A stretch of 64,000 bases of DNA from UBA6136 sp044351045 (GTDB lineage: Bacteria > Pseudomonadota > Gammaproteobacteria > Methylococcales > Methylococcaceae): the NCBI GenBank assembly GCA_044351045.1, contig JBILGM010000002.1, forward strand, positions 76,692-140,691, in the 5' to 3' direction. The translations under genes were made by a program, and so were the position numbers. The notes beneath the pieces are model-generated. The model saw only the letters and a list, made by a program, of their open reading frames with translations. It made no database searches and had not been told where the DNA came from. Below, in pieces: positions 42,115-49,927 of the stretch. Position 1 is the first letter of the stretch; each line of letters starts with the position of its first letter.

Positions 42115-43662
42115 TCAGACGTCGCCCGCTACCTGGGGATGCATCCGCTGACTGGGAGCTCGCAGCCGATTGACGGCATGGATATAAGCCTTGGCGGACG
42201 CAATCACGATATCAGTATCAGCGCCCTGCCCGTTGACGATACGACCGGCCTTCTCCAACCGGACAGTGACCTCGCCCTGGGCATCGGTGCCAGTCGTGAT
42301 GTTATTGACGGAATAGAGCAGCAATTGCGCCTGGGTTGCCACCAGAGATTCGATCGCCTTGAGGCTGGCATCGACCACACCACCGCCCGTGGCCGTTCCG
42401 GTCAGCTCTTCCTGATCGATGCGCAGGGTGACGGAAGCCGTTGGAATCTCGCCCGTTTCGGAACAGACCTTCAGCGCAACGAGATGCACGCCCTCCTCTT
42501 CCGCCGCCAGAGCGGCATCGCTGATGAGCGCCTGCAGGTCTTCATCGAAGATGTCATGCTTCTTATCCGCAAGATCCTTGAAACGCGAAAAGGCGTCATT
42601 CAATTCCGCCTCGGAACCAAATTCGATGCCCAATTCCTGCATCCGGGTCTTAAAGGCATTACGGCCTGAATGCTTGCCCAACACCATGCGATTGGCCGTC
42701 CATCCAACATCCTCGGCACGCATGATTTCATAGGTTTCGCGATGCTTTAGCACACCATCCTGGTGAATACCGGATTCATGGGCAAAGGCGTTGGCACCGA
42801 CGATCGCCTTGTTGGGTTGCACCGGGAAACCGGTAATACTCGACACCAGCTTGGAACAGGTCACGATTTCTCGCGTATCAATGTCCACATGGCAGGGGAA
42901 CACGTCCTTACGGGTCGTGATCGCCATGACTACTTCCTCCAGCGCTGCGTTGCCGGCTCGTTCACCCAGGCCGTTGATCGTGCATTCCACCTGACGGGCA
43001 CCATTCAGCACGGCGGACAGTGAATTGGCAACCGCCAAGCCAAGGTCGTTGTGACAATGGACGGAGAAAATCGCCTTGTCGGCATTGGGGATACGTTCGC
43101 GCAAGCGCAGAATGGTCTGGCCGAATTGGTGTGGCAGGCTGTAGCCGACGGTATCGGGGATGTTCAGCGTGGAGGCACCGGCGTCGATTACGGCTTCCAG
43201 AATACGGCAGAGAAAGTCCTCCTCCGAGCGTCCAGCATCCTCTGGAGAAAATTCGACATTGTCGGTGTACTGACGGGCGCGCTTGACCGCCTTGACTGCA
43301 TGTTCGATCACCTGCTCCGGCGCCATGCGCAGCTTCAGCTGCATATGGATCGGCGAGGTGGCGATGAACGTATGGATGCGCGATTGGGGTGCATCGCGGA
43401 GGGCTTCACCCGCACGATCAATATCCCTGTCCAGTGCCCGAGCCAAACCGCAGACCATGCTGTCCTTGATGGTTCGGGCGACGGCCTGTACCCCTTCGAA
43501 ATCGCCTTGACTCGCCGCCGGAAAACCGGCCTCGATGACATCCACACGCAGACGCTCCAACGCCTTGGCAATGCGGACCTTTTCTTCGCGGGTCATGGAC
43601 GCGCCGGGGCTTTGCTCGCCGTCGCGAAGCGTCGTATCAAAAATGATGAGTTTGTCGGTCAT
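42115..43662 (-). CDS. leuA: 2-isopropylmalate synthase
   Basis: First committed step of leucine synthesis: condenses acetyl-CoA with 2-oxoisovalerate. The protein is 515 residues from the ATG at 43662 (GGATTTCTCC before it), the usual length; an upstream in-frame ATG would add unrelated residues. Catalytic motifs: FDTTLRDGEQSPG, SVHCHNDLG (metal histidines) and NGLGERAGNAALEE. The C-terminal allosteric LeuA domain (from about 390) ends VNRLRAPSQRM, so leucine feedback is expected. It is part of the ilvI-ilvH-ilvC-pssA-leuA series. The 246 bases to pssA contain no credible gene and may hold a leuA promoter. Confidence 0.96.
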   Translation of the reverse strand: MTDKLIIFDTTLRDGEQSPGASMTREEKVRIAKALERLRVDVIEAGFPAASQGDFEGVQAVARTIKDSMVCGLARALDRDIDRAGEALRDAPQSRIHTFIATSPIHMQLKLRMAPEQVIEHAVKAVKRARQYTDNVEFSPEDAGRSEEDFLCRILEAVIDAGASTLNIPDTVGYSLPHQFGQTILRLRERIPNADKAIFSVHCHNDLGLAVANSLSAVLNGARQVECTINGLGERAGNAALEEVVMAITTRKDVFPCHVDIDTREIVTCSKLVSSITGFPVQPNKAIVGANAFAHESGIHQDGVLKHRETYEIMRAEDVGWTANRMVLGKHSGRNAFKTRMQELGIEFGSEAELNDAFSRFKDLADKKHDIFDEDLQALISDAALAAEEEGVHLVALKVCSETGEIPTASVTLRIDQEELTGTATGGGVVDASLKAIESLVATQAQLLLYSVNNITTGTDAQGEVTVRLEKAGRIVNGQGADTDIVIASAKAYIHAVNRLRAPSQRMHPQVAGDV

Positions 43663-43908
43663 GGAGAAATCCTCTTGCTGCGTTTGTGTATTTTGCCCGG
43701 TGGAGCGACTTGCTGTATGGGTATATTGATGCCCCTCAGGGCAGCAGAACACCGGGCAGGGTCATAGGCAGTTGCTCAAGAGAATGACTCACGGCACCGA
43801 ACGGTGCCTCAGCATGGAAAGAGGCAGGATAAATATGTATCGGGGTGATTTGAATTCGCATGGATTCACTATAAAGGCCGCAGAAGACTCAGACAAGCCG
43901 GTTTGGCC

Positions 43909-44658
43909 TCAGCTCTTGGCGCCTCGCTCGGAACGCATGCGACGGCGGAGCACCAGAGTCAAAACCAGCCCCGATATGGCGTAGCAGGTGAATAGCGCAA
44001 ACAAAACCAATGGCGGGTTGGTGAACAGAAAAGCGAATACCAGCATGATCAGAATGGCCCAAATGAACGAGACCCGACCGCGGAAATCGATCTGCTTGAA
44101 ACTGTAGTATCGAAAATTGCTCACCATCACCAATCCAGTGAAGATGGATAGGCCCACAGCTACATATTTGACGGAATCGGGGGGAATGTCATGGGCAACG
44201 CAGACCCATATGAACCCAGCAAGAATGGCCGCGGCAGACGGACTTGGCAGGCCCTGAAAATATCGTTTGTCCTGAGTATCGATCTGCGTGTTAAAGCGCG
44301 CCAGGCGGAGCGCTGCACCGGCCGCATGGACGAATACCGCCACCCAACCCAGCTTGCCCAGACTTGAGAGCACCCAGGAATACATCACGAGCGCCGGCGC
44401 CGCACCGAACGAAATCATGTCGGCCATGCTGTCATATTCCGCCCCAAAAGCGCTTTCAGTATTGGTCAGCCGGGCGACGCGACCATCAAGACCATCAAGC
44501 ACCATGGCAAGAAAGATGGAAACGGCAGCGACCTCGTATAGGCCGTTCATGGCGGCAGTAATAGCGTAGAACCCGGCAAACAGGGCCGCCGTGGTAAAAA
44601 GATTAGGCAACAAATAAATGCCGCGCCGCCGATTTTTCTTGGAAATATTCTGTTCCAT
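43909..44658 (-). CDS. pssA: CDP-diacylglycerol-serine O-phosphatidyltransferase
   Basis: Integral membrane enzyme making phosphatidylserine, precursor of phosphatidylethanolamine. The CDP-alcohol phosphotransferase motif is complete: DGLDGRVARLTNTESAFGAE followed by YDSMAD, giving DGxxAR(8)G(3)D(3)D. Eight hydrophobic segments follow the pattern of the type II enzyme. I take the start at the ATG encoding MEQNISKK (44658, 249 residues); a start 15 bases upstream is possible. Its place between ilvC and leuA is a common gammaproteobacterial arrangement without a known metabolic reason. Confidence 0.94.
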   Translation of the reverse strand: MEQNISKKNRRRGIYLLPNLFTTAALFAGFYAITAAMNGLYEVAAVSIFLAMVLDGLDGRVARLTNTESAFGAEYDSMADMISFGAAPALVMYSWVLSSLGKLGWVAVFVHAAGAALRLARFNTQIDTQDKRYFQGLPSPSAAAILAGFIWVCVAHDIPPDSVKYVAVGLSIFTGLVMVSNFRYYSFKQIDFRGRVSFIWAILIMLVFAFLFTNPPLVLFALFTCYAISGLVLTLVLRRRMRSERGAKS

Positions 44659-44747
44659 CGTCAATCCTGGCATCACCGGTTGAGGGAAAGCTTGGAGACT
44701 ATTGTCGCTTGTCCGAGGGCTGCTCCGTTCCACCGAGCCCATACAAG

Positions 44748-44772
44748 AAAGGGTGAGACTAGCCCACCCTTT
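44748..44772 (-). terminator. Possible weak terminator after ilvC
   Basis: 8-bp stem AAAGGGTG / CACCCTTT with a 9-base loop, about 22 bases after the ilvC stop on the minus strand. It is followed by CTTGTAT rather than a solid T-run, so it would be leaky. It may reduce read-through into pssA. Confidence 0.45.
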
Positions 44773-44794
44773 GCATGATCGATTCTTCGAGCAA

Positions 44795-45811
44795 TCAGTT
44801 TTTTGTCTGGTCGACGATTTTGTTGGCCTTGATCCAGGGCATCATTCCGCGGAGACGCTCGCCCACTTCTTCGATCGGATGTTCTCGACCCAGGCGACGC
44901 TTTGCCTTGAGTGTGGCCGCTCCCGCCTGGTTTTCCAGAATGAATTCACGAGCAAATTCACCCGTCTGGATTTCGCGAAGTATTTTCTTCATTTCCAGCT
45001 TGGTCTGCTCGGTGACAATCCGTGGACCGCGGGTAAGGTCGCCGTATTCAGCCGTATTGGAGATCGAGTAACGCATGTTGGCAATACCGCCTTCATACAT
45101 CAAATCGACGATCAGCTTCAGTTCGTGCAGACACTCGAAGTAGGCCATTTCAGGGGCATACCCGGCTTCCACCAGCGTCTCAAATCCAGCCTGCACCAGC
45201 GCCGTTGCACCACCACAGAGCACGGCCTGCTCGCCAAACAGGTCGGTTTCGGTTTCTTCACGGAAGCTTGTTTCGATGATGCCGGTGCGGCCGCCACCAA
45301 TCGCGGAGGCGTAGGAAAGTGCCAATTCCTTGGCTATGCCCGAGGCGTTCTGGGCTACGGCAATCAGGTCGGGGATACCGGCACCTTTGACGTATTCGCT
45401 ACGAACGGTGTGACCCGGAGCCTTGGGCGCGACCATGATGACGTCCAGATCGGCACGCGGCTGGATCAGTCCGAAATGGATGCCAAAACCATGTGCAAAA
45501 GCCAAGGCCGCACCCTTTTTGATGTTGGGCTCGATCTGCTCTTCATAGAGCTTCGCCTGATGTTCGTCCGGCGCCAGAATCATGACCACGTCAGCCGATT
45601 TCACGGCCTCCGCAATATCAGCGACCGCCAGACCGGCATTTTGGGCCTTCGCAGCAGAGGCCGAACCAGGGCGCAAGGCAACCACCACGTCGACACCGGA
45701 ATCCTTCAGGTTGTTGGCATGGGCATGACCCTGCGAACCGTAACCGACGATGGCAACTTTCTTGCCCCGGATGATGGAAAGGTCGGCGTCTTTGTCGTAA
45801 TAGACCTGCAT
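44795..45811 (-). CDS. ilvC: Ketol-acid reductoisomerase (NADP+), class I
   Basis: Converts 2-acetolactate or 2-acetohydroxybutyrate to the dihydroxyacid, the second common step of valine and isoleucine synthesis. The 338-residue length marks the short class I form. The NADPH-binding loop is VAIVGYGSQGHAHANNLKDSGVDV. Mg-binding acids are in LFGEQAVLCGG and the C-terminal helices (YEGGIANMRYSISNTAEYGD). The start ATG at 45811 has AGGAACATAC in front. It lies 38 bases after ilvH. Confidence 0.97.
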   Translation of the reverse strand: MQVYYDKDADLSIIRGKKVAIVGYGSQGHAHANNLKDSGVDVVVALRPGSASAAKAQNAGLAVADIAEAVKSADVVMILAPDEHQAKLYEEQIEPNIKKGAALAFAHGFGIHFGLIQPRADLDVIMVAPKAPGHTVRSEYVKGAGIPDLIAVAQNASGIAKELALSYASAIGGGRTGIIETSFREETETDLFGEQAVLCGGATALVQAGFETLVEAGYAPEMAYFECLHELKLIVDLMYEGGIANMRYSISNTAEYGDLTRGPRIVTEQTKLEMKKILREIQTGEFAREFILENQAGAATLKAKRRLGREHPIEEVGERLRGMMPWIKANKIVDQTKN

Positions 45812-45849
45812 GTATGTTCCTCAAATAATGGTACGTTCAGATTGATAAT

Positions 45850-46344
45850 TCAGGCGTGTAATCCACGCTCACCGCGAAGCATGCCGGTGGTGCCGGAGCG
45901 AACCACTTCGATAATCAGCTCTTCGCTGATGGTCCGCAGAAAAGCATCCATTTTGGACTTTTCACCGGTGACCTCGATCACGTAGGTCGTAGGGGTCACG
46001 TCCAGTATCCTGCCGCGAAAGATATCACAGAGCCGTTTGACTTCGTCCCGCATCGGGCCGGAGGCCCGAACCTTGACCATCATTAACTCACGCTCAATAT
46101 GAGACGACTCAGAGAGATCAATCAGCTTGACCACATCGATCAGCTTGTTCAGCTGCTTGGTAATCTGCTCGACGATTTCATCACTGCCTGAAGTGACAAT
46201 GGTCATTCTGGATAGGGACCCGTCCTCGGTGGGCGCGACCGTCAGCGTTTCGATGTTATATCCACGCGCGGAGAACAGCCCTGCAACACGCGACAGCGCG
46301 CCGGCTTCGTTCTCGATGAGTATGGAAATGATATGCCGCTTCAT
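45850..46344 (-). CDS. ilvH: Acetolactate synthase small (regulatory) subunit
   Basis: Regulatory subunit of 164 residues, matching IlvH (163 in E. coli). An N-terminal ACT domain (ISILIENEAGALSRVAGLFSARGYNIETLTV) senses valine, and a C-terminal ALS_ss_C domain (from about 85) follows. It activates the large subunit and confers feedback inhibition. The start overlaps the ilvI stop by 4 bases (ATGA), ensuring coupled translation. Confidence 0.96.
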   Translation of the reverse strand: MKRHIISILIENEAGALSRVAGLFSARGYNIETLTVAPTEDGSLSRMTIVTSGSDEIVEQITKQLNKLIDVVKLIDLSESSHIERELMMVKVRASGPMRDEVKRLCDIFRGRILDVTPTTYVIEVTGEKSKMDAFLRTISEELIIEVVRSGTTGMLRGERGLHA

Positions 46345-48071
46345 GACAGCTCCCGATCCACGGAGACCCCTGGCGCCATACGCATTTCATGATGGGCTTT
46401 GCCAGCCTCGATCATCGGATAGACGTTTTCGGCCGGGTCGGTCAGGAAATCCATGAACACGGTTCGGTCTCTTAACTTGAAAGCTTCTTCAAGCGCTGGA
46501 CGAACATCCTCCGGTTTATCGATGCGCATGCCGACGTGACCATAAGCCTCGGCAAGCTTGACGAAGTCAGGGATCGTCTCGAGATACGACTCCGAGTAGC
46601 GGCTCTCGTATGAGAACTCCTGCCACTGACGCACCATACCCATATAACCGTTATTGAGGTTGATGACCTTGATACCGGTCCGGTATTGCAGTGCTGTCGC
46701 CAGTTCCTGGATGCACATCTGGATACTGGCTTCACCGGTGATGCAGGCCACATCCGCTTCCGGGTGAGCAAGCTTCACGCCGATCGCCGAGGGCAAACCA
46801 AACCCCATGGTCCCTAGACCGCCAGAATTGATCCAACGACGTGGCTTGTCGAATTTATAGAACTGCGCCGCCCACATCTGATGCTGTCCCACATCAGAGG
46901 TGACAAATGCCTCTCCGTGCGTAACCTCCCATAACTGCTCAACCACATACTGCGGCTTGATTCGTTGGCTCAACCGATCAAAGCTGAGGCAGTTGATGGA
47001 GCGCCATTTCTCGATCAGTTCCCACCAGGTGGATAAGGCCTTGGCGTTCGGCTTTTCCCCAGAAGCTTCCAACATCTCGAGCATTTCATCAACCACAGGG
47101 CCGACTTCGCCTACGATGGGCACGTCCACCCGAACCGTCTTGGAGATGGACGCAGGATCGATGTCGATATGAACTATTTTTGCATGGGGGCAAAACTGCG
47201 CGAGCTTGCCGGTGACGCGGTCATCGAAACGGGCACCAACGGCCAGCAGCACATCGCACTCATGCATGCCCATATTGGCTTCATAAGTCCCATGCATGCC
47301 AAGCATCCCCACAAACAGACAATCGCTCGCAGGATAGGCACCCAAACCCATCAAGGTGTTGGTGATAGGGAATCCGAGCCAGCGAGTCAGCCTGACCAGC
47401 GACTCGCTGGCGTTACCCAGAACGACACCGCCACCGCTGTAAATCATCGGCCGTTCGGCAGACAGCAGAAGATCGACGGCCTTTTTGATCTGCCACCGAT
47501 GCCCCTTGAGGTTAGGATTGTAGGAACGGATGGCAATCGTTTCCGGATACTCGTAGGGGATCTTGATGTTCGGGTCAGTAATGTCCTTGGGTATATCGAC
47601 CACGACCGGGCCGGGCCGGCCACTGGTTGCTATATAAAAGGCCTTCTTGATGGTTTCCGCCAGTTTGGAAAGATCGCTCACCAGGAAGTTGTGCTTCACG
47701 CACGGGCGGGTAATGCCGATCGTGTCACATTCCTGGAAGGCATCGCTACCGATAACTGGGGTTGGCACCTGGCCGGTGATAACCACCAGCGGAACGGAGT
47801 CCATATAAGCCGTGGCGATACCTGTCACGGCATTCGTAGCACCCGGACCGGACGTCACCAGCACCACGCCAGGTTTGCCCGTCGCCCGTGCGTAACCGTC
47901 AGCGGCGTGTGTCGCGCCTTGTTCGTGACGTACCAGAATATGTCGGACGTCATCCTGCCGGAACAACGCATCATAGATATGCAGGACCGATCCGCCGGGG
48001 TAGCCAAAAATGTATTGGACTCCCTCGTCTTTCAAACACCGGACAACGATTTCAGCGCCGCTGAGCTTCAC
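46341..48071 (-). CDS. ilvI: Acetolactate synthase large (catalytic) subunit
   Basis: ThDP- and FAD-dependent enzyme of 576 residues making 2-acetolactate or 2-aceto-2-hydroxybutyrate from pyruvate. The catalytic glutamate is in VRHEQGATHAADGYARATG (near residue 48). The ThDP/Mg motif GEASIQMCIQELATALQYRTGIKVINLNN shows Ser in place of the first Asp (GEA rather than GDG/GDA). Start is GTG with AAGGTGAGG upstream. Leader features lie just upstream (48091-48230). IlvB and IlvI cannot be separated by eye; the ilvIHC order favours IlvI. Confidence 0.95.
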   Translation of the reverse strand: MKLSGAEIVVRCLKDEGVQYIFGYPGGSVLHIYDALFRQDDVRHILVRHEQGATHAADGYARATGKPGVVLVTSGPGATNAVTGIATAYMDSVPLVVITGQVPTPVIGSDAFQECDTIGITRPCVKHNFLVSDLSKLAETIKKAFYIATSGRPGPVVVDIPKDITDPNIKIPYEYPETIAIRSYNPNLKGHRWQIKKAVDLLLSAERPMIYSGGGVVLGNASESLVRLTRWLGFPITNTLMGLGAYPASDCLFVGMLGMHGTYEANMGMHECDVLLAVGARFDDRVTGKLAQFCPHAKIVHIDIDPASISKTVRVDVPIVGEVGPVVDEMLEMLEASGEKPNAKALSTWWELIEKWRSINCLSFDRLSQRIKPQYVVEQLWEVTHGEAFVTSDVGQHQMWAAQFYKFDKPRRWINSGGLGTMGFGLPSAIGVKLAHPEADVACITGEASIQMCIQELATALQYRTGIKVINLNNGYMGMVRQWQEFSYESRYSESYLETIPDFVKLAEAYGHVGMRIDKPEDVRPALEEAFKLRDRTVFMDFLTDPAENVYPMIEAGKAHHEMRMAPGVSVDRELS

Positions 48072-48090
48072 GCAACCTCACCTTGGCCAT

Positions 48091-48116
48091 AAAAAATTCA
48101 GGGCGTCAGGACGCCC
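48091..48116 (-). terminator. Attenuator-like terminator in the ilvI leader
   Basis: On the minus strand GGGCGT-CCTG-ACGCCC (6-bp GC stem, 48101-48116) is followed 4 bases on by a T6 run (48091-48096), 20 bases before the ilvI GTG start. An intrinsic terminator inside a leader suggests transcription attenuation of the ilvIHC operon. Confidence 0.6.
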
Positions 48117-48167
48117 GAGAATGGATCAAAAAATGGTTGACTAACTTACTAGGACTTAGGGGCATCG

Positions 48168-48230
48168 TCAAGGCGCAACCGCATGAATGACGGGGTTCAT
48201 CAAGCGCCCAAGGCGCATTTCGCAACCCAT
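48168..48230 (-). CDS. Possible leader peptide of the ilv operon
   Basis: A 20-codon frame ending at TGA (48168) directly upstream of the attenuator-like hairpin. Five codons are branched-chain (Leu, Leu, Val, Ile, Val), three of them near the end (PVIHAVAP). That fits a branched-chain attenuator leader but is less extreme than enterobacterial examples. No strong ribosome site is seen, and later ATGs at codons 5 and 11 are alternatives. Treat as a hypothesis. Confidence 0.3.
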   Translation of the reverse strand: MGCEMRLGRLMNPVIHAVAP

Positions 48231-48273
48231 ACTTAGATCAAAGGTTCAGAGCAGTGGGGTCACTCAAACGGCC

Positions 48274-48489
48274 TCACTTTTGCTGTCGCCAGCGGTAATG
48301 AATTCTTCCATCATCGCAACGCCACCCCCCGCGATTGCTACCATCGGCCGCACCCACCGCCTGACAATGATTCGCCCCGACAAATTTCTGCCAATCTCCC
48401 TCGCCTTCATGGGCGGTAAGGATCAGGTAGGCGACAAACATCAGGGCTATCCCCAGCGCCGAAAAAACGGCGATGTCCATTGGTTTCAT
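48274..48489 (-). CDS. Small single-pass membrane protein, unknown
   Basis: 71 residues: one N-terminal membrane helix (IAVFSALGIALMFVAYLIL) followed by a charged, probably periplasmic tail with two cysteines (ANHCQAV, GWRCDDGRIHYRW). The tail could form a disulfide. It starts 54 bases after the dsrC stop on the same strand and may belong to that operon. I do not recognise the family. The lack of a strong ribosome site lowers confidence, but the membrane-plus-tail layout looks real. Confidence 0.6.
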   Translation of the reverse strand: MKPMDIAVFSALGIALMFVAYLILTAHEGEGDWQKFVGANHCQAVGAADGSNRGGWRCDDGRIHYRWRQQK

Positions 48490-48543
48490 GGTCAGGATTC
48501 TCTGCTATTCACACAAGTCGAAGACTTTCCAACCCCGTCCCCC

Positions 48544-48864
48544 TCAAATGCAGCCCGGCGGTTTGGGCAAACCGGCCACCATGCAGGTGTATCTGACGGG
48601 GCTACCGGCAAACAGCGCGTTCAAGTACCGCGAATTGCCCTTGTCCGGACCCAGCGTTTTTGCCACGGCTTTCACAAACATTCGATTATTCGGTAAATGA
48701 CGAAAGCGGGCATGATATTCCCTAATAAGGTCGATGATCTCCCAATGCGCCTCAGTCAACATCAGAGGGATGCGGTCTGCCAGTTGACGAGCGACCGATT
48801 CGTCCCACTGGCCGCCGTCCAGCAGAAAGCCATCTTCCGTGGTTTCGGGAATTTGCCTGGTCAT
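48544..48864 (-). CDS. dsrC: DsrC-type sulfur carrier with both conserved cysteines
   Basis: Sulfur-relay protein of 106 residues in the DsrC/TusE family (LTEAHWEIIDLIREYHARF, KGNSRYLNALF). The flexible C-terminus, YTCMVAGLPKPPGCI, holds Cys94 and the penultimate Cys105. The 11-residue spacing equals that of true DsrC, which forms a trisulfide. Plain TusE keeps only the last cysteine. The protein receives sulfur from DsrEFH/TusBCD. It starts 10 bases after dsrH. Either tRNA 2-thiouridine synthesis or dissimilatory sulfur metabolism is possible; no dsrAB is in this window. Confidence 0.88.
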   Translation of the reverse strand: MTRQIPETTEDGFLLDGGQWDESVARQLADRIPLMLTEAHWEIIDLIREYHARFRHLPNNRMFVKAVAKTLGPDKGNSRYLNALFAGSPVRYTCMVAGLPKPPGCI

Positions 48865-48874
48865 CGGGGATCAC

Positions 48875-49156
48875 TCACGGCCAGGACACGCTGGTTGCGT
48901 GTCGCGTCGTCAGCACGACAAAACCCTCAAAATCGATGAGGGCAAAAGACGGCAGGACGCTGTTCGTCGGTATCCCCCGCTGTGACAGGTGTTCGTGCAG
49001 CACGTAAACATCGAGAACGGTTCCATTTGGCTGTTCAATTGCAGTCATGGCCGCATAGACGCCTGCTTCCAGCAATATCAAGGCATCATTGGGCCCCAAG
49101 CGATCAAGACACCGCGCCAGCCCCTCGGTGGAATTGACCAAATGCAGGACACTCAT
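48875..49156 (-). CDS. dsrH: DsrH/TusB-like sulfur relay protein
   Basis: 93 residues from the ATG at 49156, which overlaps the upstream stop as TGATG. Family features: MSVLHLVNSTEG start, a cysteine at position 16 in LARCLDRL where DsrH has its conserved Cys near 20, ALILLEAGVYAA, and DVYVLHEHLSQRGI. It is a subunit of the heterohexameric DsrEFH/TusBCD complex that passes persulfide sulfur to DsrC. A longer ORF begins upstream but lacks family similarity. Confidence 0.82.
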   Translation of the reverse strand: MSVLHLVNSTEGLARCLDRLGPNDALILLEAGVYAAMTAIEQPNGTVLDVYVLHEHLSQRGIPTNSVLPSFALIDFEGFVVLTTRHATSVSWP

Positions 49157-49515
49157 CAGTCCCCCAGGATCACATCGTGACCGCCGAGCATTCCGGCCAC
49201 GGCTTCGCGAGGTAAGATCTTCAGGCATGGCTGGTCAGTACTGAGACAAATGCCCCGCTCCACCAGCGATTCCGCTTCCACCCAAACGGAGTCAATGTCA
49301 TAAAACGCCAGCAAGGCCAGCAGTCCCCCAGATTCCAGCGTCGAGACGGCCGTTTCCACCTCAGAGGTCAAGCGATAAACGCCCTCATCGACAAACAGCA
49401 CGGTGATCGCCTGATCAAAAGCGGCCAATGTCAGTATCTGGTCAAGCAGTTCACCATCGATAACGTCGCCCTGAGAGGCTCGCCGCAAAAGGAACAGGAA
49501 TCGCCGCGTGTTCAC
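49156..49515 (-). CDS. dsrF: DsrF/TusC-like sulfur relay protein
   Basis: 119 residues with GTG start immediately after the dsrE stop. The sequence FLFLLRRASQGDVIDGELLDQILTLAAFDQAITVLFVDEGVY matches the TusC/DsrF pattern (small alpha/beta DsrE-fold). It is the non-catalytic partner in the DsrEFH hexamer. The end overlaps the dsrH start by one base. Confidence 0.83.
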   Translation of the reverse strand: MNTRRFLFLLRRASQGDVIDGELLDQILTLAAFDQAITVLFVDEGVYRLTSEVETAVSTLESGGLLALLAFYDIDSVWVEAESLVERGICLSTDQPCLKILPREAVAGMLGGHDVILGD

Positions 49516-49854
49516 TTAACTACCAAACACGATGACGCGGTCAGCTCGCAGACATGCATCCACCCACAAGCCCAATCCGCCTGCCACGAAACCGGGGCAA
49601 GCGTTCGCCTGCCCCCGGCGCTCAGCCGCCGATACGCAATAAACCAGCTCGATAGATTGATCGCTTTGTAATGCTCCCCAGTCAGGAACAGCGGCGCTGG
49701 CTCCGGGGATAAAGGCGTTGTAAATGCCCTCATGGTAGAAAAACACCCGAACCACTTCGTGTCCCGACGTCAGGGCGGCTTTGATAAACTGGAAGGAGGT
49801 CTCGGACGACCCCGACCGTGTCGGGCTATCGTTAATCTGGATGGCATATTTCAT
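49516..49854 (-). CDS. dsrE: DsrE/TusD-like sulfurtransferase
   Basis: 112 residues from the ATG encoding MKYAIQINDSP. The active cysteine is Cys73 in LVYCVSAAERRG, the position that carries persulfide in TusD (Cys78). It is the catalytic subunit of the DsrEFH complex and the first gene of the dsrE-dsrF-dsrH-dsrC operon. The 73 bases to the divergent bepA gene must hold both promoters. An in-frame upstream start (49890) would add 12 atypical residues. Confidence 0.86.
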   Translation of the reverse strand: MKYAIQINDSPTRSGSSETSFQFIKAALTSGHEVVRVFFYHEGIYNAFIPGASAAVPDWGALQSDQSIELVYCVSAAERRGQANACPGFVAGGLGLWVDACLRADRVIVFGS

Positions 49855-49927
49855 CGGTCTGATTGAAACCTCTGGGCGTTCGCCCAACATCCAACATTAA
49901 ATCTATCAAAATGGTGGAATTCCCCGC

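Noticed and set aside
47169..48092. 307-codon plus-strand frame opposite ilvI
   Set aside because: Antisense to an unmistakable acetolactate synthase gene; no recognisable domain.
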